Positions 24,614-33,513 of a stretch of 39,536 nucleotides of DNA are shown in pieces. The notes under the pieces are model-generated. The model made no database searches and was not told the DNA's origin. It was given only the letters and a program-made list of their open reading frames with translations. Made by a program: the position numbers and the translations under genes. Each line of letters opens with the position of its first letter. Position 1 is the stretch's first letter. The stretch covers positions 1 to 39,536 of the forward strand of contig JAJYUL010000032.1 of the NCBI GenBank assembly GCA_021792555.1, in the 5' to 3' direction. Source of the DNA: Pseudomonadota bacterium. GTDB lineage: Bacteria > Pseudomonadota > Gammaproteobacteria > Steroidobacterales > Steroidobacteraceae.

Positions 24614-26080
24614 GTGGCAATGCGCTCTCTATCTACACTCGGAATTTCCGCTGCCGCGCTCGCGCTGTTGGCCGGCTGCGTGGTCGGCCCGAATTACTCG
24701 CCGCCTGCAGCGCCAAAGGTCGGCGTCTACCAGCGCGCTCCGCTGGCGAGTCTTCGCCCGGGGCGTGGGGAGCCCGCACAGCGGCTGGTCAGCGGTAAGG
24801 CCATTCCGGCGGCCTGGTGGAGCCTGTTTCGCTCGACCCCTCTCAACCGGCTGGTCCGTGAGGCCCTCTCGGGCAGTCCCACGATCCAGGCCGCACGGGC
24901 GAGACTGGCGGCGGCCCGACAGTCAGTGGTAGTGGCGCGGGGCGCGTTCTACCCACAGCTCGATGCGGCAGCCTTTGCCGAGCGCGAGAAGGGACCGCCC
25001 TTTGCCACGGGTCTCCTGCACCCGCGCCGCGTACCCACCTATGACCTCTATTCCCTCGGTCCCACGGTGGGTTTCGTGCCGGACGTCTTCGGTCTCACCG
25101 CGCGCCGGGTCGAAGAACACTCGGCACTCGCGCAGCGACAAGCGGACGAGCTGGCTGCTGCGCAGCTCTCCGTGACGGGCAACGTGGTGGTCGAAGCGCT
25201 CACGATCGCCTCCGTGCGATTGCAGCTGCATGCCATCGAGAGCGTCGTCAAAGACGACAAGCAGAATCTCGCGCTGGTTAAGCAGCAGTTCACCGCGGGC
25301 AGGGTGGACCGCTCGGATGTGGCGCTCGCCGAGGCGCGGCTCGCGAGCGACCGCGTGCCGCTCCCGGCGCTCGAGCAGCAGCTGGCCGCGGCGAATGATG
25401 CGCTCGCGCTGCTCGTCGGCGAGTCCCCCGGAGCGTGGACGCCGCCTGCCTTCACGCTCGGTGATTTCATGCTGCCGCCGGACGTGCCGCTGAGTCTGCC
25501 TTCCGCGCTCGTGCATCAACGCCCTGACATCCTGGCCGCGGAGGCGGAGCTGCACGCGAGCAGCGCTGCGGTCGGTGTGGCGACGGGTAGGCTCTATCCC
25601 ACCCTGACCCTGTCCGCGGCGCTCGCGCCGACGTCGCTCACGCCCGCAGCGCTCTTCGATGGATCGAATCTCGACTGGAACCTGCTCTCGGGGCTGACGG
25701 CGCCGCTGTTCCACGGTGGCGCGTTGCGTGCACAGAGGCAGGCAGCGGTCGAAACCTTCCGGGCAGCGCTGGCCACGTATCGTGAGACGGTGCTCGAGGG
25801 GCTACGGCAGGTGGCCGACACCCTGCAGGCGCTCGAGCACGACACCGAGCTCGTCGGCGACGAGCACCGGGCGCTCGATGCCACTCACCAGGCGCTCGAG
25901 CTCGAGCGCATCCGATATGCCGCGGGCAAGGTCGACCTGTTGCGATTGCTCGATGCCGAGCGCAGCTACCAGGAGGCACGCGTTGGATATGTCCGTGCCC
26001 GCGCGGCGCGGTATCTGGACAGCGCGGACCTGCTCGTCGCCCTGGGCGGCGGCTTGCAACCATCTTCACTGCGACAATAA
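24614..26080 (+). CDS. Outer-membrane efflux lipoprotein (TolC/NodT family)
   Basis: This is a 488-residue outer-membrane channel subunit. A lipoprotein signal (ALALLAGC, Cys22) is followed by VVGPNYSPP, the NodT hallmark. Two OEP repeats follow, with WWSLFRSTPLNRLVREAL, ALSGSPTIQAARARL, QRPDIL-like VHQRPDILAAEAELHA and YAAGKVDLLRLLDAERSY. It starts with GTG six bases after the ATPase stop; an ATG two codons later is equally possible. It forms the outer-membrane part of a tripartite pump with the adaptor and ABC genes that follow. Confidence 0.9.
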   Translation: MAMRSLSTLGISAAALALLAGCVVGPNYSPPAAPKVGVYQRAPLASLRPGRGEPAQRLVSGKAIPAAWWSLFRSTPLNRLVREALSGSPTIQAARARLAAARQSVVVARGAFYPQLDAAAFAEREKGPPFATGLLHPRRVPTYDLYSLGPTVGFVPDVFGLTARRVEEHSALAQRQADELAAAQLSVTGNVVVEALTIASVRLQLHAIESVVKDDKQNLALVKQQFTAGRVDRSDVALAEARLASDRVPLPALEQQLAAANDALALLVGESPGAWTPPAFTLGDFMLPPDVPLSLPSALVHQRPDILAAEAELHASSAAVGVATGRLYPTLTLSAALAPTSLTPAALFDGSNLDWNLLSGLTAPLFHGGALRAQRQAAVETFRAALATYRETVLEGLRQVADTLQALEHDTELVGDEHRALDATHQALELERIRYAAGKVDLLRLLDAERSYQEARVGYVRARAARYLDSADLLVALGGGLQPSSLRQ

Positions 26081-26091
26081 GAGGACCCTCC

Positions 26092-27228
26092 ATGCCGCTC
26101 GCCCGCTTTTGTTCGTGGCACTCGCTCCCGGGCTGGGCGATGGGTCTCACCTTGCTCCTCGCGCTGGGGGTCGGCCTGCATCTGACCGTCTTTGCCCCGC
26201 CGCCGGTTTCCGTCGCTGAAGTGACGCGCGGCAACCTGCCGGACGAGATCGAGGGAACGGGCACGGTTACGGCGGACGTTCTGGCCAACGTCGCCTCGGA
26301 GATCACCGGGCGGGTAGAGGGCGTGGACGTAGACGAGGGCGACTTCGTCCACAAGGGAGAGATCGTCGCAACACTTGATCGGACGGGTCTGCGCCGGCAG
26401 CTCGAGGCTGCGCGAGCAAAAGTCGCCGCGGCGGACGCGGTCGCCGCGGAGCAACGGCGCGAATGGGTGCGCGAAATGGGTCTGGTCAAGACAGGGGCGG
26501 CGAGCGTCGAAGACTCGCAGGAGTACGCTGAGCGGCTCACCGTTGCGCAAGACGATGCCCGGACAGCTGAAGCCGAGGCCAGTGCCCTGCGGTACCAGCT
26601 GTCATTGACGCGGATTCCAGCGTTGTTCAGCGGCGTCGTGACACGGCGATGGGTCGTGCCCGGTGCATCAGTGGTGCCCGGCGAGACGATGTTCACCGTG
26701 GCCGACACGCGCCTGATTTATGTGCGGGCGCACGTCGATCAGGATTTCACCGGCGATCTCAAACAGGGAGAAGCGGCGACAGTCATCCTCAGGGGACGAA
26801 AGAACCAGCCCTTGCGCGGGACAGTGCTGCGCATGAGTCCCGAGGCGGATGCCGCGACGGAGGAAACGGTTGCGGACGTCACCTTTACGATTCCGCGTGA
26901 GGAGTTTCAGCTCGGCGAGTGGGCAAACGTCTTCATTCGGGTCGGCATGGCGAAGGACGCGCTGTTAGTCCCGACCCGAGCCATCGCATGGATGGCCGGG
27001 CGATCGTTCGTGTTCGCCCTGGACCGTCACAACGTCGTCCAGCGTGTCGCAGTGCGCATTCTCGCGCACAGCCCCCGGTTGCCGTGGGTGGCGGTCTCGG
27101 GATCGCTGCGGCTCCACGAGCCGGTGGTGCTCATGCCCATGGGGCTCAAACCCGGCGAGCGGGTATCGCCCCACACGCCGGACCCAAGTGCCGGGATGGG
27201 CGCGGCCGGCCGCGGAGGCACGCGGTGA
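26092..27228 (+). CDS. Periplasmic adaptor (HlyD/MacA family)
   Basis: This is a 378-residue membrane-fusion protein. A membrane anchor (LTLLLALGVGLHLTVFA) leads to a lipoyl half (GTGTVTADVLANVASEITGRV, VDEGDFVHKGEIVATLD). A hairpin of coiled coil follows (residues about 105-165), then the second lipoyl half (IPALFSGVVTRRWVVPGASV) and beta-barrel. It should link the TolC-like channel to the MacB-like permease. GAGGA lies nine bases before the ATG. The stop overlaps the next GTG start. Confidence 0.88.
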   Translation: MPLARFCSWHSLPGWAMGLTLLLALGVGLHLTVFAPPPVSVAEVTRGNLPDEIEGTGTVTADVLANVASEITGRVEGVDVDEGDFVHKGEIVATLDRTGLRRQLEAARAKVAAADAVAAEQRREWVREMGLVKTGAASVEDSQEYAERLTVAQDDARTAEAEASALRYQLSLTRIPALFSGVVTRRWVVPGASVVPGETMFTVADTRLIYVRAHVDQDFTGDLKQGEAATVILRGRKNQPLRGTVLRMSPEADAATEETVADVTFTIPREEFQLGEWANVFIRVGMAKDALLVPTRAIAWMAGRSFVFALDRHNVVQRVAVRILAHSPRLPWVAVSGSLRLHEPVVLMPMGLKPGERVSPHTPDPSAGMGAAGRGGTR

Positions 27229-28538
27229 ATCTCGCCTTCGGGGATGTCCGTTATCATCGGCTCAAGTTCTTCAGCTCGACGCTCGGAGTTGCGCTCCTCA
27301 TCATGGTGGTGGTGACCATCGGTGGCATCATCCGGGGGGTGATCCTCGATTCCTCGACGTTGATCGAGAGCACCGGAGCCGATCTCTGGGTCGTGCAGAC
27401 GAACGGCGCTCATCCCGAGGTCGGCACCTTTGGTCCGTTCGTCGAGATCTCGCGTCTGCCGGAATCAATCTATCACGCCATCGCAGCGATTCCCGGCGTC
27501 GCCGACGCGAGCCCGATCGTCACCGCGTGGGAGCACGTGCCGCAGATGCCGCGCCCGACGTGGCTGATGAAGTTCATGTACATCAACGCGCTCCTCAACA
27601 CCCGGACCATGGTCAAGCCCCGCTGGATGGCGATGCCGCACGCACAACGGTTCGAGGTGGTCGGCTACGAGCTCGGCAAGATCGGCGGCCCGCCGGTGAT
27701 CGTCGCCGGACGCGGGATCGAGGCGAGCCACTATGAGATCGTGGCCGACGTGAAAACGGGATTTCACGTGGGACAGCGGGTCCGCCTCGGCAACTTCGAC
27801 TATACGGTAGTGGGATTGACCCGCAACATGGTGGGCTTCACGGCGGACCCGGTCATCTATATGAGTCTGCGGGACGCCCAGCACTTTCTCTTCCAGACCG
27901 ATCCGAATCTGCTGCGTAGCGAACGGGCCGTCGCACGGCAGCAAGCAGCGGACCTTGCCGCAACGTCACCGCGGCTGGTCCCGGCGCTGACGGCTCACGA
28001 CGAAGCGCGCCTGGCCAATACTCTGTACGTCAACGCCATCGCCGTGAAGTTGCGTCCCGACGCGAACGCTGCGGCCGTCGCCGCGCACATCCATAGCTGG
28101 GAGCATCTGGCGGTCTATACCGCCGCGCAGGAGGTGAACCTGCAGCTGATGGGCTCGAACCGGTTGATTCTGTTCCAGCTCTCGTTGTTCCGCGACATTC
28201 TGGTTCTGATCGCCGGCATCGTCATCGGCATCATCATCTACACCTTCACGCTCGACAAGGTGCACGAGATTGCGATCCTGAAGCTCCTGGGTGCGCGCGG
28301 CGGCGTGGTGTACCGCATGATCCTGCAGGAGGCGCTCTTTATGGGTATCGTCGGCACCCTTGTGGGTAGCGCTCTTGAGCTGCTCAGCGAGCCCTATTTC
28401 CCCCGACGCGTGGTCGCCACGAGCGGTGACATCGTGCAGATGCTCATCCTCATGAGCGTGGTGGCCGCGGGGGCGAGCATTCTGGCCGTGCACCGCGCGG
28501 TGCGCGTCGATCCTCGTAGCGTGCTCAGCACCGGCTGA
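27225..28538 (+). CDS. ABC transporter permease, MacB/FtsX family
   Basis: This is a 437-residue permease with the MacB layout. There is one N-terminal helix (KFFSSTLGVALLIMVVVTIG), a periplasmic MacB_PCD domain of about 230 residues, and three C-terminal helices in the FtsX domain (LVLIAGIVIGIIIYTFTLDK, EIAILKLLGARGGVVYRMIL). The GTG at 27225 overlaps the adaptor stop and has GGAGG upstream; a longer open frame is a shadow. The ATPase is encoded separately, unlike fused MacB. The pump exports periplasmic ligands, so it may clear metal or metallated peptide delivered by the P-type ATPase. Confidence 0.88.
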   Translation: MNLAFGDVRYHRLKFFSSTLGVALLIMVVVTIGGIIRGVILDSSTLIESTGADLWVVQTNGAHPEVGTFGPFVEISRLPESIYHAIAAIPGVADASPIVTAWEHVPQMPRPTWLMKFMYINALLNTRTMVKPRWMAMPHAQRFEVVGYELGKIGGPPVIVAGRGIEASHYEIVADVKTGFHVGQRVRLGNFDYTVVGLTRNMVGFTADPVIYMSLRDAQHFLFQTDPNLLRSERAVARQQAADLAATSPRLVPALTAHDEARLANTLYVNAIAVKLRPDANAAAVAAHIHSWEHLAVYTAAQEVNLQLMGSNRLILFQLSLFRDILVLIAGIVIGIIIYTFTLDKVHEIAILKLLGARGGVVYRMILQEALFMGIVGTLVGSALELLSEPYFPRRVVATSGDIVQMLILMSVVAAGASILAVHRAVRVDPRSVLSTG

Positions 28539-28554
28539 TGGGCAGAAACAGCAG

Positions 28555-29343
28555 ATGAGCATGACCCAACAGTCTGGCAATGCGGTGCTATCAGCCGAGT
28601 CCGAGGCGGGCGCCTTCGCGATCCGGGCCGAGCGCCTCGTGAAAGTCTACGGCGCGGGGCTTACGCGTGTCGAGGCTCTCAAAGGCATCGATCTTGTCGT
28701 CCGTCCGGGAGATTTCTTTGCGATCATGGGTCCGAGCGGCTCAGGCAAGACGACGCTGCTGACGATCCTGGGTCTCGTGACCGAGCCTACGGCCGGTGGG
28801 CTCGAGGTTGGCGGGCGCGAAATTTATGGCGGCCGGATGCCGGATCTCGCACGCATCCGCCGAGAGGAGACGGGCTTCATCTTTCAGGCACCGAATCTCA
28901 TTCCGTTTCTCACCGCGAAGGAGAACGTGCTTCTGCCACTCAGTCTGGCCGGCGTTCGGGGAAAACGCGCGCAGGATCGCGTGGCGGAGCTGCTGACCTA
29001 CCTCGAGGTGGCCGAGCGCGCCGAGCTCTATCCGAACCAGCTCTCAGGCGGCGAGCAGCAACGGGTGGCGATCGCTCGCGCGCTCGCCAACACCCCGAGA
29101 ATCATTCTGGCTGATGAGCCGACCGCAAGCCTGGACACCGACCGGGCTTTGGCTGTCATGCGGCTGCTGCGCCGCATATCACGCGAGAATGGGACGGCCG
29201 TGCTCGTGGTCACACACGATCACCGGCTGATCGGCGAGGTCGATCAGGTGATCGAGATGGAGGACGGGCGTATCGTGCTCAAGGAGTCGAAGGGTGGCGG
29301 CGATGCGGCGCAGCAAGCGAACCCGGGAGGAAGCGACTCATGA
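28555..29343 (+). CDS. ABC transporter ATP-binding protein (LolD/MacB type)
   Basis: This is a 262-residue ATPase for the preceding permease. Walker A is [14 protein letters not shown], the Q-loop [21 protein letters not shown], the signature [15 protein letters not shown], Walker [13 protein letters not shown], and the switch [14 protein letters not shown]. It begins 16 bases after the permease stop and ends the export operon. The last 20 residues are a variable Gly/Ser tail. Beyond its stop, gene content changes to mobile-element functions. Confidence 0.9.
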   Translation: MSMTQQSGNAVLSAESEAGAFAIRAERLVKVYGAGLTRVEALKGIDLVVRPGDFFAIMGPSGSGKTTLLTILGLVTEPTAGGLEVGGREIYGGRMPDLARIRREETGFIFQAPNLIPFLTAKENVLLPLSLAGVRGKRAQDRVAELLTYLEVAERAELYPNQLSGGEQQRVAIARALANTPRIILADEPTASLDTDRALAVMRLLRRISRENGTAVLVVTHDHRLIGEVDQVIEMEDGRIVLKESKGGGDAAQQANPGGSDS

Positions 29344-29381
29344 GCCTGAATGCGTGACCCGGTTTTCTTCCCGGCCGATGA

Positions 29382-29786
29382 CCGGTCGGCTCGATCGGCA
29401 AGACCGTAATTTCCCGCCACGTCCTCGCGGCGCACGCGCCGGCGTCGGCGGTCCTGTCCATTGAATCCGCCTCCCCGCGCGGGGATGAGACTGAGATCCT
29501 GAGCCGGGATGACGAGAGAGGGGCGCAGGTGCTGAAGACTCGGCTTTTCGCCGACAGCACGCAGAACACCACGATCATCGATTCAGGCGTCACGGACGCT
29601 GAGCTGGTCGCGCAGGCGCTTGCTGATGCGCTCGTCAGCCTGCACATCTTCCTGGCTCGGCATTCTTCCGACAAGCGACAAACGGTGCAGGGTCCCGTCG
29701 ATGTCGCGGCGCTTCCAAAGGGAGGTGGTTTTCAATGGGTCAAGCGGAAAAGTCTCGGTAGCGGAAGGGGGCTCGCAGCTTTGTGA
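29382..29786 (+). pseudogene. Truncated ParA/StbB-like ATPase remnant
   Basis: An open frame starting directly after a TGA reads GSIGKTVISRHVLAAHAP, a degenerate P-loop. VLSIES, FADSTQNTTIIDSGVTDAEL and a helical stretch follow, before it stops after about 134 residues. This resembles the first half of plasmid StbB/ParA-like proteins (about 240 residues). No start codon exists in frame; an ATG at 29378 lies in another frame, which suggests a frameshift. Downstream (to about 29940) a short frame with LKEALEALEARVRAEGAP could be the remnant of a small partner gene. Similarity is judged by eye only. Confidence 0.4.
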
Positions 29787-29983
29787 TTATGGGTTGATGG
29801 CGGTTTCCAGTAGCCGATGTCCTCAAGGAGGCGCTCGAGGCGCTCGAGGCGCGCGTTCGGGCGGAGGGCGCTCCCGCGACAGGCAGGACAACTGCCGCGG
29901 CGAGTGCGGCGGAAAGAATGGATCGAGTGCGCGTGTGAATTGCTCCAAGAAAGGCGGCACATCCATGTGCCGAGGTGCGGAGT

Positions 29984-30724
29984 TCAAACCGGGACTCCGA
30001 GCACCGGCGGGGGCGGCACTGGCATGGGTTCGCCCGGGTGCAGCACGCTCCACATCAGGTCATCGACCTGGCACCGCCACATGTGCAGGCTCATCCGCGT
30101 GCCGAGCTGCGGCCCGCGCATCAGCGCGTCGACTGTGATCCGTTGCACCATCACCGTGTCGGCGATCTCGTCATACATCTCGGGGAAATCCAGTGTGGCG
30201 CCGCCGCCGCTCTCAATTGCCGTACGGATTTTCGAGGTGTTGTAGAGAGTGAATTTTCCAGCTCTGCCGAAGTAGAGATTCCGAAGCACGATGATGCGCC
30301 CGGGCATGGTGCTACGGTAATCAGCCAGGAGCTCCAGACTGTCCCGCTGTCGATTGACCGGCCACAACGTGACGAACTCCCGCTGTAGTTCGGCCGCCGC
30401 CGTCACCAGCAGGTGGCCATACTGTCGCCGCCCGTCGCGATTGCGCGCGGCTGAATTGATAATTGCCACGCAATCGGGATGCGCAGCGATCGCATCTACC
30501 GCTCGGATCCAGCCCTCCTCCGCATCGAGATCCGCCGGGACCGGATGCACGCCCTCGACACCACTGAATATCTTGGCGACGTCGGGATTGCTCGTGTCGC
30601 TTTCAATGAGCGTCACAGGGAGCGGTGGGTCGTGCCGTAGGTGCCAGTCGGTAACCGCCACGGTGGTCATGCTCTTGCCCACGCCCCCCTTGTCGCCGCC
30701 GATGAAAATGATTGGTTGATTCAT
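29984..30724 (-). CDS. ParA-like ATPase of the mobilization region (TraL/MobD type)
   Basis: This is a 246-residue cytoplasmic P-loop protein. The deviant Walker A is GGDKGGVGKSMTTVAV near the N-terminus, and VTLIESDTSNPDVAKIF follows at the A'-like position. Length and sequence resemble IncP TraL and related ParA-like proteins encoded beside oriT rather than chromosomal ParA. GGAG lies eight bases before the ATG at 30724; the longer frame continues into the neighbour. It lies 26 bases downstream of a small protein gene, and both are divergent from the relaxase across the palindromic region. This parallels traK-traL versus traJ-traI in IncP plasmids. The Pro-rich tail (PMPVPPPPVL) is unusual. 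Confidence 0.78.
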   Translation of the reverse strand: MNQPIIFIGGDKGGVGKSMTTVAVTDWHLRHDPPLPVTLIESDTSNPDVAKIFSGVEGVHPVPADLDAEEGWIRAVDAIAAHPDCVAIINSAARNRDGRRQYGHLLVTAAAELQREFVTLWPVNRQRDSLELLADYRSTMPGRIIVLRNLYFGRAGKFTLYNTSKIRTAIESGGGATLDFPEMYDEIADTVMVQRITVDALMRGPQLGTRMSLHMWRCQVDDLMWSVLHPGEPMPVPPPPVLGVPV

Positions 30725-30750
30725 GGTTGTCACTCCGCAAGATGCATTGA

Positions 30751-31089
30751 TTAGATTTCTGTCGTATCCGAACGGACTTGGAACGTGCCCACCTCCGGGG
30801 GCAATTCGCGCACGCGCGCGGCCTGCGTCTCGCTCTTGTGCTTCACCTGTCGCTGCTCGCGCTCGGATTTCTTCCGCGCGAGCGTCGTGAAGAAGTCCGT
30901 GACTTGCTGCTCGGTGAGCGGCACGCCCTCCGTCTCGAGCATTTCGTGGGCCTCGCTCGCCGTGTATTTCGCCCGCCAGAGGAATCGCAGGACCTGTGCG
31001 GTTTCGCCCGCGATGGGCTGATCCCTCGGCGGGCTGGATCGCGAGCGCGCCCGGATCCTCGCCAGCAGTGATCTCTGTCTCGTTGCCAT
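30751..31089 (-). CDS. Small basic protein, TraK-like position
   Basis: This is a 112-residue basic protein with no recognised family. The N-terminal 25 residues are Arg/Ser-rich, then comes a helical EAHEMLETEGVPLTEQQVTDFF segment that could be a helix-turn-helix. A charged coiled-coil-like ARKKSEREQRQVKHKSETQA follows. GGAG lies eight bases before the ATG at 31089. It is the first gene of a two-gene unit with the ParA-like ATPase and lies next to the candidate oriT. An oriT-binding accessory role is suggested by position only. Confidence 0.65.
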   Translation of the reverse strand: MATRQRSLLARIRARSRSSPPRDQPIAGETAQVLRFLWRAKYTASEAHEMLETEGVPLTEQQVTDFFTTLARKKSEREQRQVKHKSETQAARVRELPPEVGTFQVRSDTTEI

Positions 31090-31156
31090 ATCGCGTACTC
31101 CGTTGAATGTGATGGGGACTTGTTCCCGTCACTCCTTACTCTGCCGCCTGGGCCCC

Positions 31157-31380
31157 CCGTGACTTGTCACGGTGCCCACGGTGAGTGACCGGCTTGCCGG
31201 GAGCCGCGGGCCCGGATGGCGGAGAACGCACAGACCACTGGAATGGAGCAGAGCGGAATTTCAGTGGGAATGTGCACATTCCCACTGAATCCGCTCCGCG
31301 TCCTCAGTGAGGTGTGGCAGGGGCAAGCCCCTGCACCCGTAAGAGACAGGCGCTGGACGAGTCCAAGCGCCCGATGAGAT
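31157..31380. other. Candidate origin of transfer (oriT) region
   Basis: The interval between the divergent mobilization genes is dense in inverted repeats. They are a 7-bp stem with loop TT at 31157-31172 (CCGTGAC / GTCACGG), the long palindrome at 31251-31296, an 8-bp stem with loop AA at 31317-31334 (GCAGGGGC / GCCCCTGC), and an imperfect GGCGCTGGAC / GTCCAAGCGCC pair just after it. Such an array beside a relaxase gene is typical of oriT. The nick site is not identified, although GTGTG at 31312-31316 resembles MobV nick contexts. Confidence 0.55.
31251..31296. repeat. 30-bp perfect palindrome with extended arms
   Basis: Positions 31260-31289 form a perfect, loop-free palindrome of 2 x 15 bp (left half TTCAGTGGGAATGTG). 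Beyond it GAGCGGA at 31251-31257 pairs with TCCGCTC at 31290-31296 if two bases are bulged on the left. It is a dimer-protein binding site or cruciform candidate within the proposed oriT. Confidence 0.8.
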
Positions 31381-31394
31381 CGAGGACAAGTCCT

Positions 31395-33152
31395 ATGGCA
31401 AGACAATCAGCGTGGAAGAAGCAGACCTGTAAGCACCCGGCGGCGGCCGTGAAGCACATGCTGCGCACCGGCAAAACAGAGCCCCGTTACCTGCTGGCGC
31501 CGGAGATGAGGCTCCCGAATCGGACCGTGATGGACAACACCGCCGCGCTGCTGGAAGTGCATCGCCAGAAGATGACGACGGCGAAGCCGAATTGGATCGC
31601 GCGCGGATATTCGCCGGTCGCCGAGGGCGTCGTAGTACTGACCGAGCCGCAGGACGGTGAGTCGCACGAGCAGTATCTGGATCGCATGTCGCACCTGCTG
31701 CTCGAGGAGTGGAAACCCTGCTACGAGGCAATGATGGGGCACAAGGTCTATGGGATCGCGATCCACTGCGACGAAGGGGAGATGAGTGAGGACGGCAAGA
31801 CGCTGCTCACGCGCAACTGGCACGCTCACGTGCTCTACGACAAGACCGACGAGCGCGGCAAGACGCTGCGCGTCGGTGACAAGGAAGGCATGCGCAAGAT
31901 TCAGGACATGACCGCGCGGATTTTCGAAGGAATCGATGCGACGGAGCGGCGCGAGCGTGCGCGAAAAGCAAGCGAGGAGCGCGGCTGGGCGCGCGGACTT
32001 GATCACAGGAAGTTCCGGTCTGCGATGCGCACCGCGAAGGCGGAAATATCGCGGCAGCACGCACGCGCAGAAACAGCCGAGCGACGGGCGGCTGCGGCGG
32101 AAATCGAGCGCGACGAGGCGGAGCAATTTATCGGCGAGGTCGCGGATCGATATGGTGTACGCCTCACCGGGGACCGTGACGTCGACTACCGCGCGCTGCG
32201 TTCCGCCCTCAAGGCATCGGGAGTCGCTACTCAGCAGGATTACATGGCGCTGCGCGCCGCTCATGAGGCGCTGCGGGAACGGGCAGCGAAGGCGGAGCAT
32301 GCGCGCGATGATGCGCGTAGGGAGCGCGACGTGGCACGCCGAGAGCGGGACCAGGCTCGGCGCGAGCGAGATCAGTCCCGCGCCGAGCAGATGGGGGCTG
32401 CGTCGGACGCGGCTGCGGAAACGGAGATCACCGACAAGGAGATTGCCCCGGCGCGGGCGGCGCTCGAGCAGTATACCCGCGCGCGCAAGATCACCATCGA
32501 TTCGCCCGCGGGTCTCAAGCGGGCCTACGATGGGCTGCGTGCGGAGTGGATCGCCGACGGCAAGGCCGCCGCGGCAGCCGGCCGCGCGAAGCCGCACGGA
32601 CAGCGTGACTATTCGGCGCTCCGGCTGGCACAGCAGGCGATGCAAGCCGAAATCGCGCAGCGTCACGCGGCTCGCGAGCGTACCAAGCGTCGCTGCGACC
32701 GGCGGGCATACGAGGCTCGAGAGCACCAGCACGACGGATTCGCCGCCAGCGGTGGCATCGGCGGCGCCCTGAAAGCGGGCTACAAGTCGGCGGAGCTCGC
32801 CACAGCGCGGGAACTCGGGCTGCGCTACGCGTGGGATCAGGCCGCGCAGTGCAAGAGGTACTGGGATCAGGCCGGGAGCGAGGTATTCACGGTCCAGCGC
32901 AAGACCGTCACCCTGGTCCGCCACGACCAGACCGCAGAGCATGCGGCACTGCGAATCGCGGCCGTCCGTTTCGGCGGTCGGGTGAGTATCCAAGGATCAT
33001 CAGAATTCAGGGGGAGGATGGCCCGGGCGGCGGTCCGTGAGCGCATCGAAGTTGCCGACGAGGATTTGCGTGGGATCGTCGACGACGAGCGGGAGCGCCA
33101 GCGGCAGGAGGACGAGCAGGGCGACGAGCAGGACCTCGACGATGGGAGGTAG
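31395..33152 (+). CDS. Relaxase/mobilization protein (Mob type, LPD7-like C-terminus)
   Basis: This is a 585-residue mobilization protein. The relaxase-like region (about 25-170) has IAIHCDEGEMSE followed by TRNWHAHVLYDKTDE, an HxH motif expected to bind the nicking metal. A long Arg/Glu-rich coiled coil follows (about 225-370, for example RRERDVARRERDQARRERDQ). The C-terminus (RKTVTLVRHD, then HAALRIAAVRFGGRVSIQGS) resembles the LPD7 domain of plasmid relaxases. The ATG at 31395 is chosen because GAGGA lies eight bases upstream; an in-frame GTG at 31314 would lie within the hairpins. The catalytic Tyr is not obvious. It is adjacent to the oriT candidate and divergent from the ParA-like pair. 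Confidence 0.72.
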   Translation: MARQSAWKKQTCKHPAAAVKHMLRTGKTEPRYLLAPEMRLPNRTVMDNTAALLEVHRQKMTTAKPNWIARGYSPVAEGVVVLTEPQDGESHEQYLDRMSHLLLEEWKPCYEAMMGHKVYGIAIHCDEGEMSEDGKTLLTRNWHAHVLYDKTDERGKTLRVGDKEGMRKIQDMTARIFEGIDATERRERARKASEERGWARGLDHRKFRSAMRTAKAEISRQHARAETAERRAAAAEIERDEAEQFIGEVADRYGVRLTGDRDVDYRALRSALKASGVATQQDYMALRAAHEALRERAAKAEHARDDARRERDVARRERDQARRERDQSRAEQMGAASDAAAETEITDKEIAPARAALEQYTRARKITIDSPAGLKRAYDGLRAEWIADGKAAAAAGRAKPHGQRDYSALRLAQQAMQAEIAQRHAARERTKRRCDRRAYEAREHQHDGFAASGGIGGALKAGYKSAELATARELGLRYAWDQAAQCKRYWDQAGSEVFTVQRKTVTLVRHDQTAEHAALRIAAVRFGGRVSIQGSSEFRGRMARAAVRERIEVADEDLRGIVDDERERQRQEDEQGDEQDLDDGR

Positions 33153-33420
33153 CCAGGAGGCCGCCGACGCGCTGCACGCCGTGGCCGAGTGCCTACGGCA
33201 TCTGGCCCACGGCCGCGAGCTGCTGGCGATCGAGCGAGAGGCGTGCCTGCAACTCCTCGGGCGGCCGATCGCCGGGACTTCGGCTGTCGACCTCGATTCG
33301 GCCCGAAAGATCATCGGTCAGGCCGGATGGCGACCGCTCGCCGACCGGACGCGGGAGCGCGCGAGCAACCTTTCCCTCCAGCCCTCGGCTATCGCCGAGT
33401 CCCTACGCTCCCGATCCTGA
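33142..33420 (+). CDS. Small hypothetical protein downstream of the relaxase
   Basis: This is a 92-residue soluble, mostly helical protein (SQEAADALHAVAECLRHLAHGRE, then DLDSARKIIGQAGWRPLADRT). It overlaps the end of the relaxase gene by 11 bases, which suggests coupling. No family recognised. The ribosome-binding site for the ATG at 33142 is weak; a GTG at 33181 with AGGAGG upstream is an alternative start. Confidence 0.5.
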   Translation: MGGSQEAADALHAVAECLRHLAHGRELLAIEREACLQLLGRPIAGTSAVDLDSARKIIGQAGWRPLADRTRERASNLSLQPSAIAESLRSRS

Positions 33421-33513
33421 CTCCCTCTCCGCCGTACGCAGGGTGGCGGCGGGCGGGACGGCCACGAGAGCGGCGCCTTCGGGTGCCGTTTTCGTGTAAG
33501 GTCCGCTTTCATC

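Noticed and set aside
29755-29785. Possible left attachment site resembling the tRNA 3' end (GGTAGCGG...GGGGGC)
   Set aside because: Only about 14 scattered bases match with a two-base insertion, which is within chance for GC-rich DNA.
31407-32993. A 528-residue minus-strand open frame opposite the relaxase
   Set aside because: Composition is shadow-like, no start signal is seen, and the sense strand has a relaxase with an HxH motif and coiled coil.
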